A stretch of DNA of 64,000 nucleotides, from the NCBI GenBank assembly GCA_017541375.1, contig JAFXZE010000005.1, positions 245,919 through 309,918 of the forward strand, written 5' to 3'. Below, in pieces: positions 1-9,800 of the stretch. This DNA comes from Clostridia bacterium (lineage in GTDB: Bacteria > Bacillota > Clostridia > Christensenellales > UBA1242). A program made the translations under genes and the position numbers. The notes under the pieces are model-generated. The model was not told the origin of the DNA, did not search any database, and worked only from the letters and a program-made list of their open reading frames with translations. Numbering within the stretch: position 1 is the first letter of the stretch; each line of letters begins with the position of its first letter.

Positions 1-1103
1 ATTTCTTCCTTGCCAAATTTTCGTAAAAATTCGTCAGGGTCGAGTCCGTCTGGAAGCTTAGCTACAGTCACATTTACTCCCCCTTTTCGCAACACATCAA
101 TGCTACGCATAGTGGCTTTTTGTCCTGCACTATCTCCATCGAGAAGCAAAATGATATTTTCACTAAATTGTTTGAGTTTGCGCACATGATATGGAGTAAA
201 AGCCGTACCAAGGCACGCTACTGTATTAGTAAAACCATATTGATGCATCATCATGACATCGATTTGCCCCTCCACGATAATTATTTTGTCTATTCCGCTA
301 TAGTCATTGTTTTCTCGTTTTTCTTCTCTCAGTTTTTTTAGTAAATTGATACCAAATATCACTTCACTTTTGTTAAACACACTGGTTGCTGGTGTGTTTT
401 TGTATTTTGCTAGTTCTTTACTCTCAAGTAATCTCCCTGAAAAGCCGATTACAGCGCCGTCTTTATCGATAATAGGAAACATCAAGCGCTTTGCAAAAAA
501 ATCTATCAATTCGCCATTTTTTCCACGCGTACACATTCCACTAGCCTCTATTATTTCTGGGGCAAATCCAGCTTTAGCTAGATGTGTCGGCAATGAGAGA
601 TAGTCTGGGCTACACCCCACCCCAAAACGCACCAAAGTAGCGTTCTCTAGTTTGCGTTTGTCGGTATATTCTCTGGCGACTAATGCCTGACCGCTCTTGC
701 CTCTAAAACAAGCAACATAAAACTTTGCACTTTCTCTTAGACACGCTAAAATACTCTCTTTCGTCTTTTTCCTTTTCTCAATCTCAGCTAAGTTACAGTC
801 CTCTTTTTGAGGCATAGGCATATTGACAGAATTTGCAAGATTTTCTACAGCATCTACAAAGCTAAGATTGTCATATTTCCGTACAAATTGAATCACATCG
901 CCCGATTCTTTACATCCGAAGCAATGATAACTTTGTGTTTCGCTATACACCATAAACGACGGTGTTTTTTCATGATGAAATGGACAACAACCGACATATT
1001 CTCGGCCATTTTTCTTGAGTGGAACGTAGCGTGAAATTACGTCTACGATATCACACCGATTTTTCAATTCATCCAACCATTCTGGTTTGATTACTCCAGC
1101 CAA
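1..1103 (-). CDS. dnaG: DNA primase, 5' part (3' end outside window)
   Basis: Primase makes RNA primers for lagging-strand synthesis. Reading leftward from a TTG start at 1103, the product begins with a CHC2 zinc finger: C40, H43, C61 and C64, in the motifs CCPFHHEKTPSF and YHCFGC. The TOPRIM core follows, with the metal-binding motif EGQID near residue 277 and LLLDGDSAG near residue 319. The reading frame is open to base 1, so the C-terminal helicase-binding domain is cut off. A purine-rich GGGGGAAAGAGG lies just upstream of the TTG, and no in-frame ATG fits as well. In Firmicutes dnaG normally precedes rpoD, which would lie to the left of the window. Family assignment is very secure; the TTG start is an inference from the ribosome site. 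Confidence 0.96.
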   Translation of the reverse strand, partial: MAGVIKPEWLDELKNRCDIVDVISRYVPLKKNGREYVGCCPFHHEKTPSFMVYSETQSYHCFGCKESGDVIQFVRKYDNLSFVDAVENLANSVNMPMPQKEDCNLAEIEKRKKTKESILACLRESAKFYVACFRGKSGQALVAREYTDKRKLENATLVRFGVGCSPDYLSLPTHLAKAGFAPEIIEASGMCTRGKNGELIDFFAKRLMFPIIDKDGAVIGFSGRLLESKELAKYKNTPATSVFNKSEVIFGINLLKKLREEKRENNDYSGIDKIIIVEGQIDVMMMHQYGFTNTVACLGTAFTPYHVRKLKQFSENIILLLDGDSAGQKATMRSIDVLRKGGVNVTVAKLPDGLDPDEFLRKFGKEE

Positions 1104-1406
1104 AACCTCTTTCCCCCTTGATATTTAGATAAAATATATACATAAAAAAACTTTAATTATTTTCGTTAATTAATCAAATATATAAAACCCTAATGGGTGG
1201 AATAAGGTTGGAAAAAGTCTGTATTTAGCCCATAAATACAAACTCTAAAAAACTAGTCTTAGCTAGTCACTCCTATCTAAAATATGTATACGCAGCATAT
1301 TTTGGTTTTCCCTCTTTAATTTTTAAAAAAATTTTTTATAGAGACACCACCACGCCGCAAAAGCGCCCACTCTCTACGAAAATAACCATTTATTTAAGCA
1401 AATCGT
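1104..1406. other. Intergenic region between dnaG and the hexomutase
   Basis: About 300 bases of AT-rich DNA between divergent genes. It should hold the leftward dnaG promoter, but I could not pick a convincing -35/-10 pair. A weak minus-strand hairpin (ACTAG/CTAGT followed by a T-run) lies near 1237-1261. No reading frame with a ribosome site was seen. Confidence 0.4.
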
Positions 1407-1435
1407 TTTACAAAATAAGTGAAATTTTATATAAT
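1407..1435 (+). promoter_or_regulatory. Promoter of the hexomutase gene
   Basis: TTTACA (1407-1412), 17 bp, TATAAT (1430-1435). Transcription would start near 1442, leaving only about 10 bases before the ATG at 1452. This argues against the upstream in-frame ATG at 1419, which would not be transcribed. Confidence 0.7.
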
Positions 1436-1451
1436 TAGGAGAGGTGAAAAA

Positions 1452-3041
1452 ATGGATAAACAATTAACTTATGAACTTTGGATAAATAATGTAAATGAAG
1501 ATGAAAGAAAAGCAATACAAAATTATGACGAAATGGAAAAGCAAGATGCCTTTGGTAGCGAACTAGAATTTGGCACAGCAGGCATTCGCGGAATTATGGG
1601 GCTGGGACCTAATAGACTAAACCAATATACCATCGCTCGTGTAACCGAAGCTGTAGCAATTAGCTACGAAAAACCAAATTGTAAATTCGCAATTAGTTTT
1701 GACACAAGAGAGAACTCTCGAAGTTTTGCTTGGCTAGCAGCACGCATTCTTGCTCGACACGGAATAAGTGTCATACTAGCCGACAGCATGCCCACTCCAT
1801 ATCTATCATTTATGGTGCGATATTTTCATTGTGACGGTGGCATAATGATAACAGCAAGTCATAATCCTAAAGAATATAATGGATACAAAGTTTATGATAG
1901 CACTGGCTGTCAAATTTTACCCGAGGTGGCAAGGAAAATCACCGACACTATCAATTCTCTACCAATCTTTGATGTAGTTATCCCAGACCAAAATACTCCG
2001 TTACCAGACTCTGTTACTCCAGTTTCCCCTGATTGCACTGCAGCATTTTACTCTGCTATAGAAAAGTACTCTTGCGAAAAAATCAGTGATATTACTGTTT
2101 TGTATTCAGCACTAAATGGAACAGGAATTAATTTAATCCCCACCCTACTCTCAGCCCACAACATACGAGTCGAACTCAACTCTATTCAGTGTCTGCCTGA
2201 CCCCAATTTTACCACATGCCCTTCGCCTAATCCTGAAAAAGCTGAGGTGTGCGCACAAAATCATGACTTAGCACGCAAAGTAAATGCAGACCTAATACTA
2301 TGCTCCGATCCTGATAGTGACAGACTGGGGGTGGATGTTGCACATCAAGGTAAATTTGTCCACCTTACAGGTAACGAAATCGGCGTATTGCTAAGCTATC
2401 ATCTTTTGTCCAATGGGAAGACTGGATACATTATGCGTAGCATCGTGTCTACCCCGCTTGTCGATAAACTTGCCGAGCATTATGGCGCCCAAATGAAACT
2501 TTGTCTTACAGGATTTAAATACATCGGAGAATTTTTGAACGAACTAAGTAAAGAAAACCGCACTCAAGAATTTTTGTTCGGCTTTGAAGAAAGTAGTGGA
2601 TATCTTGCTGGGGACTATATCAGAGAGAAAGATGCCACTATTGCTAGCCTACTAATTTGTGAACTGGCTAGCATTTGCAAAAAAGCTAATCTCACTTTAG
2701 TCGACAAACTCAACGAGATTTACTCGCAATTTGGCAAATATACTCATAAAGTCATTTCTCTAAAGCTTAAACCCACTCAAAAATCCAAAGAAATTATGCA
2801 AAAATTACGAAAAATTATGCCCCAAAATAATGCTATAACCCAAATTGTGGATTATTCTACTAGTCAACACGGCCTACCTCCTGCAGATATGCTTGAGTTT
2901 AATATAGATGGGGTAAATGTGTTCTTGCGCCCATCAGGCACAGAGCCCTTGATAAAAGCCTACCTTACTGTAATCGACAGCGATGAAAACACACTAAAAA
3001 AAGCCACAGACACTCTAACTAATATACTGAATAATATCTAA
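1452..3041 (+). CDS. Phosphoglucomutase/phosphomannomutase
   Basis: An alpha-D-phosphohexomutase interconverting hexose 1- and 6-phosphates for sugar-nucleotide and cell-wall synthesis in the cytoplasm. All four signature loops are present: the active serine loop TASHNPKEYNGYK near residue 134, the metal loop DPDSDRLG near 285, the sugar-binding loop FEESSGY near 378, and the phosphate loop RPSGTEPLIKAY near 492. The N-terminal TAGIRGIMG is also typical. Length is 529 residues, close to PgcA-type enzymes of Firmicutes. The ATG at 1452 follows AGGAGAGGTG and fits the promoter position. It stands alone: the next gene is convergent. Glucose versus mannose preference cannot be read from sequence. 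Confidence 0.93.
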   Translation: MDKQLTYELWINNVNEDERKAIQNYDEMEKQDAFGSELEFGTAGIRGIMGLGPNRLNQYTIARVTEAVAISYEKPNCKFAISFDTRENSRSFAWLAARILARHGISVILADSMPTPYLSFMVRYFHCDGGIMITASHNPKEYNGYKVYDSTGCQILPEVARKITDTINSLPIFDVVIPDQNTPLPDSVTPVSPDCTAAFYSAIEKYSCEKISDITVLYSALNGTGINLIPTLLSAHNIRVELNSIQCLPDPNFTTCPSPNPEKAEVCAQNHDLARKVNADLILCSDPDSDRLGVDVAHQGKFVHLTGNEIGVLLSYHLLSNGKTGYIMRSIVSTPLVDKLAEHYGAQMKLCLTGFKYIGEFLNELSKENRTQEFLFGFEESSGYLAGDYIREKDATIASLLICELASICKKANLTLVDKLNEIYSQFGKYTHKVISLKLKPTQKSKEIMQKLRKIMPQNNAITQIVDYSTSQHGLPPADMLEFNIDGVNVFLRPSGTEPLIKAYLTVIDSDENTLKKATDTLTNILNNI

Positions 3042-3046
3042 AAACT

Positions 3047-3072
3047 AAAAAAAGGCAGCAGCCTTTTATTTT
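3047..3072. terminator. Bidirectional terminator
   Basis: The stem AAAAGGC/GCCTTTT with a four-base loop is flanked by A- and T-runs. It can end both the rightward hexomutase and the leftward pseudouridine synthase transcripts. Confidence 0.85.
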
Positions 3073-3109
3073 TGAAATTGTATTGAAATGCTTTATTAAA
3101 TTAGTACTT

Positions 3110-3952
3110 TTACACCCCAAACGGGATGGAGATGGAAAGAGTAGTTTTATTGAGATAGTGTAAAATGCTAGTGGATGGAAAATCAAAACTAAGCTCGTAT
3201 GCACATAGCTTTTGGGTACGAGCTGAGTAGAGCTTGTTTGCTGTTTTGTCGCCATATTTGCCATCACCCAGTACAAATATGTGGTGAAAGGCAAGTTGCG
3301 CCCTTATTTGATGCGTACGACCAGTGTAGAGAGTGATATCCAGTAGATGTAGTGGACCATTGCTCTTTTTTACATCAAACTCGAGTATTGCCTCCAGCCC
3401 TCGAGGGGTTTTTTCTTGAGTAACACGCACCTTTGTTGTTTTATTCTCTACTATATAGTCTTGATAGTATGCGCACATCGGAATTGTTGGAGCATAAACC
3501 ACTGCAGCATATTTTTTGTGAATTACGCCCTGTTTAAAGCCCTCTATCAGTGCATCTTTTACCGCCTCAGTCCTAGCAAAAATAACTAGTCCCGTTGTAT
3601 TTGTATCTAACCGGTGTACAGGGAAAACTGTGCCAACTTTTTCTGTGAGTAAAGTCGTAAGAGTTTGCCCATCCCCATCACTCACCACTTCGAGTTTGAC
3701 GGGTTTATTCACCACAACGATACTATCGTCCTGATAGATGATTTTTATATCATTTTTTAGGTATTTTTGTGGAATAAAAATCTCGACTTCATCTCCCCGC
3801 TTTAGTTCAATATTTTCCTTTACTCGCACTCCGTTTACCTTCGCATTTTTTTGCCCCACAAGCTTGTGTAATACCAGTGGAGAAATAGTGCTAAACTCAT
3901 TTTCAAGCGCCTTATATAGTGCTTGATTTTTATCTACTACAAATTTTTCCAT
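3110..3952 (-). CDS. RluA-family pseudouridine synthase
   Basis: Isomerises specific uridines of rRNA or tRNA to pseudouridine. The N-terminal ~60 residues look like an S4 RNA-binding domain (HKLVGQKNAKVNGVRV). The catalytic motif HRLDTNTTGL lies near residue 113, with the conserved Asp in place, and GRTHQIRAQLA with LGDGKYG follow in the usual order. Length is 280 residues, in the range of RluC/RluD-like proteins. I chose the ATG at 3952 because AGAGG lies five bases upstream; an in-frame ATG nine codons earlier lacks a ribosome site. The exact target (RluB, C or D type) cannot be assigned from the sequence alone. Confidence 0.9.
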   Translation of the reverse strand: MEKFVVDKNQALYKALENEFSTISPLVLHKLVGQKNAKVNGVRVKENIELKRGDEVEIFIPQKYLKNDIKIIYQDDSIVVVNKPVKLEVVSDGDGQTLTTLLTEKVGTVFPVHRLDTNTTGLVIFARTEAVKDALIEGFKQGVIHKKYAAVVYAPTIPMCAYYQDYIVENKTTKVRVTQEKTPRGLEAILEFDVKKSNGPLHLLDITLYTGRTHQIRAQLAFHHIFVLGDGKYGDKTANKLYSARTQKLCAYELSFDFPSTSILHYLNKTTLSISIPFGV

Positions 3953-3992
3953 ATTTACCTCTAGACAAAATTTTATCAAAAAAAATCAAATA

Positions 3993-4034
3993 TGTAAACA
4001 ATATAACTAAACATTTAATAAATTTTCAGTTTTG
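3993..4034 (+). repeat. Direct repeat of a promoter-region segment, copy 1
   Basis: These 42 bases match 5409-5450 with four differences. In this copy the -35 hexamer of copy 2 (TTGACA) reads TTAATA. Both copies lie just upstream of an unknown protein gene, so the segment looks like a duplicated regulatory region. Confidence 0.75.
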
Positions 4035-4072
4035 ATATGATATTATAAAGGTATAATAAGGGTTCATTTTAC

Positions 4073-4101
4073 TTGACTTTTTACAAAAAAAGCACTAAAC
4101 T
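4073..4101 (+). promoter_or_regulatory. Possible promoter of the 409-residue protein
   Basis: TTGACT, 17 bp, TAAACT. Other TATAAT-like hexamers lie nearby (about 4050 and 4110), so the true start is uncertain. Confidence 0.4.
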
Positions 4102-4132
4102 TTTTTTGTTATAAAATGTAAGGAGAATTATC

Positions 4133-5362
4133 ATGGCAGAAAACAATCAAATAGATACCCTTTTAGACCGAATTCGAACTGGTTTAAACAACGTGGTTAA
4201 TTGGCAATTGGACACAAAGAAGCAAGCTCAAGAATTTGAAGGTGCAGTATCCGAAATTAAAGATCCCATTACAAAAGCGCAATTTGTAGATTTGGTCAGA
4301 GCAACAAATAGGGCTAAGCTTGCTGACTCAATTGACACAAAAAGCAAAGCTGTAGATGAAGTAGTAGAAAAAATGACCAAACTACACAACTCATCAGCAA
4401 TAAACATAATGGAAAAATATTTTGAAAAAGATTGGAAACATCAACTGAGCCAAGCCTCAGGCCAAGCTTTTGGCTCACCTCAACAAAAAGATGAAACTCA
4501 ACCACAAAAAGATGAAATGCAACAACTAAATGAAGTTTCCACCTACCTAGAAGATGCTCTTGCAGATACATTTTTACCGAGAGATGTAAACCAAGCACGA
4601 AGAGAAGAATTTAAAGCTGATTTAAAGCAGTTTGACCCTATCATGAAAGCAAAACTACTACATATGATGAGTTTTTATGCATCAGAGAGAGAGGGATCTT
4701 TAAGTGAACGAGGTGCATACTATAATATAAATTGGAAAAAGGCTAGACAAAACGATAATGACAATATTCATTCTTACATGCTTAACAAAGAAGATAGAAG
4801 CCTTATTGCAGCTTCAATGCTAGATCCTAAGTTTTTGGGAGGCAACAGACAAGCAATATCTATTATGGCAAAATATTGTGGAGATGTAGCTCAACAAGTA
4901 GATACTATATTAAAGGTCCCTGAACAAGTAATCGAACCCTATATGCAAGAAAATTGGAAAGAGGGTATTGAAAAAATCGGTACAGAGTGTAATGGACTTC
5001 ATCCAGCAGATAACCTTGATTTGATGTCTGATACCGCACAAGTGATGCGTCTAGTTTATAGAGCTAAAGATGACCCAGAGAAATTACAGGCTTTAGGCAA
5101 GGAATTAGGTCGCTTTCACAACGCTGTTTTGTGGGAAGTTGCATCTACAATGAAAGATGGCGAAAAATATCTAAAAGCAGCTCTTCCAGCGGAAAAACTA
5201 GCAGAAATGAACGGATTTGAGGATGTAATAACAAAGAAAGAAGAACTTTCCCAAGCATATATGCAATCCCACGAAACAATGCAAGAATTGAGCAAGGAAT
5301 TGAGCCAAAAAACGATGCAAGAGTTGGGTAAGGAAATGAATAAACCAGCACCACAACGCTGA
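4133..5362 (+). CDS. Unknown soluble helical protein
   Basis: I do not recognise this 409-residue protein. It has no signal peptide or membrane segment and is rich in Gln, Glu, Lys and Met, with long helix-forming stretches. Residues ~118-132 contain a Gln/Lys-rich linker with a twice-repeated QKDE element. The C-terminus contains a short repeat (MQELSKEL / MQELGKEM) that looks like coiled coil. AAGGAG precedes the ATG at 4133. Its upstream region is duplicated in front of the next gene, a membrane protein, which hints that the two may be regulated alike. It may be a lineage-specific family. Confidence 0.8.
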   Translation: MAENNQIDTLLDRIRTGLNNVVNWQLDTKKQAQEFEGAVSEIKDPITKAQFVDLVRATNRAKLADSIDTKSKAVDEVVEKMTKLHNSSAINIMEKYFEKDWKHQLSQASGQAFGSPQQKDETQPQKDEMQQLNEVSTYLEDALADTFLPRDVNQARREEFKADLKQFDPIMKAKLLHMMSFYASEREGSLSERGAYYNINWKKARQNDNDNIHSYMLNKEDRSLIAASMLDPKFLGGNRQAISIMAKYCGDVAQQVDTILKVPEQVIEPYMQENWKEGIEKIGTECNGLHPADNLDLMSDTAQVMRLVYRAKDDPEKLQALGKELGRFHNAVLWEVASTMKDGEKYLKAALPAEKLAEMNGFEDVITKKEELSQAYMQSHETMQELSKELSQKTMQELGKEMNKPAPQR

Positions 5363-5408
5363 TAAAACAAGTAATATATAATTTTTAAACTATCAAAAAG
5401 ATCGATTT

Positions 5409-5450
5409 TGTAAACAATATAGCTAAGCATTTGACAAATTTTCAGTTTTG
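5409..5450 (+). repeat. Direct repeat of a promoter-region segment, copy 2
   Basis: Second copy of the 42-base segment at 3993-4034. Here it contains a perfect TTGACA. Confidence 0.75.
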
Positions 5451-5459
5451 CCATATACT
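5431..5459 (+). promoter_or_regulatory. Promoter of the 225-residue membrane protein
   Basis: TTGACA (5431-5436), 17 bp, TATACT (5454-5459). It sits at the right edge of the duplicated segment, about 20 bases before the ribosome site. Confidence 0.8.
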
Positions 5460-5480
5460 CCGTCTCAAAGGAGAATGATT

Positions 5481-6158
5481 ATGGCAAAATTTAGTAAACA
5501 AATTTCCCTTGATAAAAATGAATATCTCAGTTACCTAGAAACACAAAAACTAGATGTGGATAAATATGAAAGTTGTGGTAAGCAGCACAGAGCATTTGCT
5601 AAAGGTGACTTAAAGCGTAGGCTCATCCCAGCCGCATTAGGAAGCTTGGCTCTAACCGGAGCGTTTACCTTTGTACACAACATCGTAAAAAACTCTCCAC
5701 TAAAACAAGCACACATCGAGGCTAGTTTACCAGAGCGAAACGCCTACATAGAAAGTGTTAAAGAAGAACTACTAGAAAAATATCCTCATATCGACATTGA
5801 AAATATGGATAGTACAAATGCTAGAGATGTGTTATATTCTAATTATTTCGATAGCTACTACAAAATAGACCATGGTGGTTGGCGTGGCACTGAAACTATA
5901 GTAAAAGATGAAATGAAAAGCTATTACATCGACTTTAAGAATCACAAACTTGACTACATCACCGACACACTTGACAACATGGCAAATGACTTTGAGCATT
6001 ATCCCCTACTAGATAGTTTGCGTGAGATAATCCCAGCAGGGCTTGCGGGAGCTGTGATTTGCTTTGCTTGGGCTAGCTACCCTCGCATTCGCGCCAAACA
6101 TAACCTAAACCAAATTAATAAGGAAATAGCAAAAGTCGAAGCTGAACTAAGTAAATAG
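5481..6158 (+). CDS. Unknown protein with two membrane segments
   Basis: This 225-residue protein is not recognised. A charged N-terminus is followed by a hydrophobic segment near residues 43-62 (LIPAALGSLALTGAFTF), a ~120-residue charged middle part, and a second membrane segment near 182-200 (IIPAGLAGAVICFAWA). The tail is Lys/Glu-rich and probably coiled coil. The topology suggests that the loop between the segments faces outside, but that is inference. I chose the ATG at 5481, seven bases after AAAGGAG; the upstream in-frame ATG at 5448 overlaps the -10 box and cannot be used. Confidence 0.8.
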   Translation: MAKFSKQISLDKNEYLSYLETQKLDVDKYESCGKQHRAFAKGDLKRRLIPAALGSLALTGAFTFVHNIVKNSPLKQAHIEASLPERNAYIESVKEELLEKYPHIDIENMDSTNARDVLYSNYFDSYYKIDHGGWRGTETIVKDEMKSYYIDFKNHKLDYITDTLDNMANDFEHYPLLDSLREIIPAGLAGAVICFAWASYPRIRAKHNLNQINKEIAKVEAELSK

Positions 6159-6193
6159 AAACTTCCCATAATAATTGGTAAAAGGAATGAGCT

Positions 6194-6697
6194 ATGGAAA
6201 ATAAAATTTATACCAATCATCTTGTTCTGAGAGATTTGAGCATAAAAGATAATCATGACTGGCTAGAGATGTTTAGCTCCGAAAAAGTGGCTATGTTTTT
6301 AGAAAAAATTGATGATATCGAAAAAATAAATCGGATTATTGAAAAAAAGATTAACAGATACAAAGAAAACTCTGGAGGAAGCTTTTCTATACTAGAGAAA
6401 ACCAATGACAAAGTAATTGGTAACATCGAGATAAAAGTCATTTCTCCTTTATTAGCAGAACTTAGCTATGTAATAAACGATAAATACTGGAACAAAGGCT
6501 ATTGTACTGAAGCGTGTAAGGCTATAATAGATTATGCCTTTAAAGAGTGGAATTTATCTAAAATAGTGGCTGACTGTAGAGAAAATAATACTGCTTCAGC
6601 ACATATATTAGTAGATAAATTGCTTTTTACTCAACTCTCCCCCACAATCCACAATGGGATAAAATTTTTAAATTTTGAATTAAATCGAAAGATATAA
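6194..6697 (+). CDS. GNAT-family N-acetyltransferase (RimJ/RimL-like)
   Basis: The 167-residue protein has the RimL-type GNAT layout. It opens with TNHLVLRDLSIKDNHDW, followed by a beta strand pair with KVIGNIEIKV. ELSYVINDKYWNKGYCTEA follows, with the Q/RxxGxA-type acetyl-CoA loop partly replaced by NKGYC, and then a C-terminal ENNTASAHI helix. Such enzymes acetylate protein N-termini or small amines using acetyl-CoA. The substrate is unknown. The ribosome site is AAAGGAAT before the ATG. The gene lies 35 bases after the membrane protein, with a strong terminator at its end, so the two probably share a transcript. Confidence 0.85.
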   Translation: MENKIYTNHLVLRDLSIKDNHDWLEMFSSEKVAMFLEKIDDIEKINRIIEKKINRYKENSGGSFSILEKTNDKVIGNIEIKVISPLLAELSYVINDKYWNKGYCTEACKAIIDYAFKEWNLSKIVADCRENNTASAHILVDKLLFTQLSPTIHNGIKFLNFELNRKI

Positions 6698-6725
6698 AAA
6701 GAGCGGTCGCTCTTTTTATTTTTGC
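6696..6725 (+). terminator. Terminator after the acetyltransferase
   Basis: AAAAAGAGC stem with loop and GCTCTTTTT, followed by more T residues; it overlaps the stop codon. Confidence 0.85.
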
Positions 6726-6774
6726 ACAATTTGGTATTAAAGGCGCATAAATAAAGCAAAATCTCGATACCCCC

Positions 6775-6803
6775 TTGACAAAATCGCTAATTTATGCTAT
6801 AAT
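6775..6803 (+). promoter_or_regulatory. Consensus promoter of the 1039-residue protein
   Basis: TTGACA, 17 bp, TATAAT: a perfect sigma-A consensus, about 50 bases before the start codon. Confidence 0.9.
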
Positions 6804-6853
6804 AGAGCCAACTTTGATAGAAAGGGTTTACATAATAATAAGGAAGTATGAAA

Positions 6854-9800
6854 ATGAAAAACAAACAAGTGGAACGTAAGTGTCTGCAAGTTTCTTATGC
6901 TCATAAAGATGAAGCAGAAAAGGACTCGGACAATTCATTCAGTAAAAAATATATCGAACATGGCCATTTCTCTGGAGATGACCAATCTTTTCTGTATAAA
7001 TTAGCCAAACAACTTGGCTTGTCAAAAGAAGTATTAAATAGAAAAGGAATATTGAAGCCTTTTGTGGCAAAAGTAAACGAAATAGTGGATGATTGCAACA
7101 ATTTAAATGATGAGCTAAGTAGATTTTATAACGCTAAAAACAAAAGAGATAGTGCGTCAAAAATAATTGATTCTATAGTTAGTCTTGGAAACAAAATTAG
7201 CACACTTAATCTAGAAGAATTAGGAATAGAGCGCTCAAACCTTGAACAACACACCGCAGCTATATCGACTGTGGATTGTTGTATGAATGAAAACACAACT
7301 ATAAAAGAGCTGTTAAAATTAGAAGCAAATCTAAGTAATCCAAACAATCATGATAGGATAAAAATTACCGCTCCAATCAGTGTTTTTGAATTTGTAAATG
7401 GAGAAAAGACTTTTAGCCTATATGAATTGATAAGTGATCAGCTTATGGGAAATGCTAGATTTAACTATGCAAAACTAGGAATGGGCGCAGAAAATCAAGA
7501 ACAATTTGTTTTGCTGCAAGATGCTGAAATAGGAGTAAATAAATTTATAGAAATAGCACAAGACAAAAATTATAATCCTTTACTAAAGGAAGAACTATGT
7601 AAAGCTGCAATGATAAGATTTATCCCCCTACTAAAAAGCGCGGAGCCTCTAGGTTTCTCCCCCAAATACATATCAGATAGTAAAAAATTTGCTAAGGTTT
7701 TAAATTGTGTCAATGCAATAATTTTTGATAGAGAAAAACTAGAAACTCTTGCTCCCAAATACGGTACTAGTAAAAAACCAATAGATATCATTTGTGGATT
7801 ATTACTTCAAGCAAGTGGATATAATATTAATTCTCTTTTTGAAAAAACAATAATCGACACTTATGGTGAGGCTAGAGAGAGCCTAAAGCTTGAGATTAAG
7901 CCAAAACTAATTAAGGCTCCTGTAATAAATTTTGACGAAAAAAATACTAAAAAAATCAATAAAAATTCCACATCAAAAACAAGCTCTAAACAAAGTAAAA
8001 CATATATATACACTACAACCTATAGAGAGGAAAATGGAGTAGTAGAAAAATTAAATGATGCATATACCACCGAAGAAGAGACTGATGAAGACTATGCTAC
8101 CATAGAAAATGTTGATGATGATGATCAAAAATACTTCCCATCAATTGGATGGGATATCGAGGGGAGGATAAATTATTCTGACGAGCAGAATTCTGATAGT
8201 CTGGAAGAAATATTTAGACGTAAAGAAGAAGACCGAATAGCCGCTGAACAATTTGCTCTAGAAAACAACCTAAACTTTCATACAACCGAAGTAATACCAC
8301 AAACAACTTACATTCGCACAAGCACCAGATATAAAGAACTAAGAAAACTAGATGCTATAGAAACCGCCAAAAAGAAACAAACTGAAATTGACGAGTTTAA
8401 AAATGATGTCAAAAAATATATCCAGTGGTATATTATGGGGCAAACCAACAGCATATGGGGATGCTCAAGATATCCTGATTTGACTGTAGATATAGCTAAG
8501 GAATTAGCCAACAAATATGAGGATGAAACCATCAAGCAAAAAGCAACTAATCTAGCTATCCGATACAGCATATTAGCCACTGAATTCTGTATTAAGAATG
8601 AAGACTATGCTAAAGCGGAAACTTATTACAATTATGCAATCGAAAACAGATCATTTTTTGCTGACCACGAAGAAAAACTAAAAAAACTAGATGAATTATC
8701 CACTATTTTAGGAAAAGAACCAATATTACCAAAAAAGGAAGAAGAAAAAATGAAACAATCAGATTTTGTTAGCAACAAAGCAATAGAAACAAATATACCT
8801 ACCCCACTTACCCAAGAAGATGAAGAAAAAATCTATCAAGAAGTAATGGATTATGTAGAGAAGAAATATAAAAATTCATTAGGCAAACATAGGATTACTG
8901 GGCAACATTGCGTTTTACTTAACGAACTAATCAATCTCAAGACAAAGCGTTCGATAGAAGTGATACACAAAGAGATGTTTTTAGATAAGATTGAGGAAAA
9001 ACTAAACTCATCAAGACAATATAATAATGATAATGCAATATGTAAAGCAACCAATTGTATAAAGAAATATATTGATAATGATGAAGAATTACCTCAAAGT
9101 CTATTACAAATGTGCGACACTTTTGAAGGATTTATTTATGATTGCTTAAATGGCAAACCTAAAATGGAACAAGCTACACCTACAGAGCCAACCCCTACAC
9201 AAATTAGTCCAATAGAAAACACTGAACCTCAAGAAGAAGAGAAAAATGTGGAAGAAGTCCCTGTAAATGATAGTGTAGATGCTGAATTCTTTAAAGAAAT
9301 CACAACTTATCTAACAAAGCGTAGACACTCTTGTGTTGGTGCACTAAACTTTGTTGATTGTGAAATGATGAAAGAAATATTTGAAATTGCTGAAAATAGA
9401 AATATCGAAATAGCTAACAAAGCAAACTATAGCACAATAGTCACAAACAAGATGAATTCTTACAAAAGGTCACCAACAAGAAAACCTATCAATTATGACA
9501 ATATGAAAAAGGCTATAGAAGAACTAGCTAAATATAAAGCCCCAAGTATTAAGTTACCTACTTATGTAGGAGAGGCAATAGCAAGTTGTTGCACATTCTT
9601 TGATAAATACTATCAATCTGCCACTGAAAATGGATTTATGAATAAACTATTAGAAAAAGCAAAAACTAATAAAATGATAGAAAAAGAACCTCAAATTGTG
9701 TTTAAAGATGAACCTCAACCTGTGATTGAAGAACCGCAAACTGGGGGTGAAGAAGGCAATAAAGAAAGTATTTCCTCTATAATATATAAATCTCTCAACT

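Noticed and set aside
1237..1261. Minus-strand hairpin with T-run suggesting a small RNA terminator.
   Set aside because: The stem is only five pairs and no promoter or gene precedes it on that strand.
3019..3294. Minus-strand frame at the end of the pseudouridine synthase gene.
   Set aside because: It overlaps the synthase in another frame and has no ribosome site; a shadow of the real gene.
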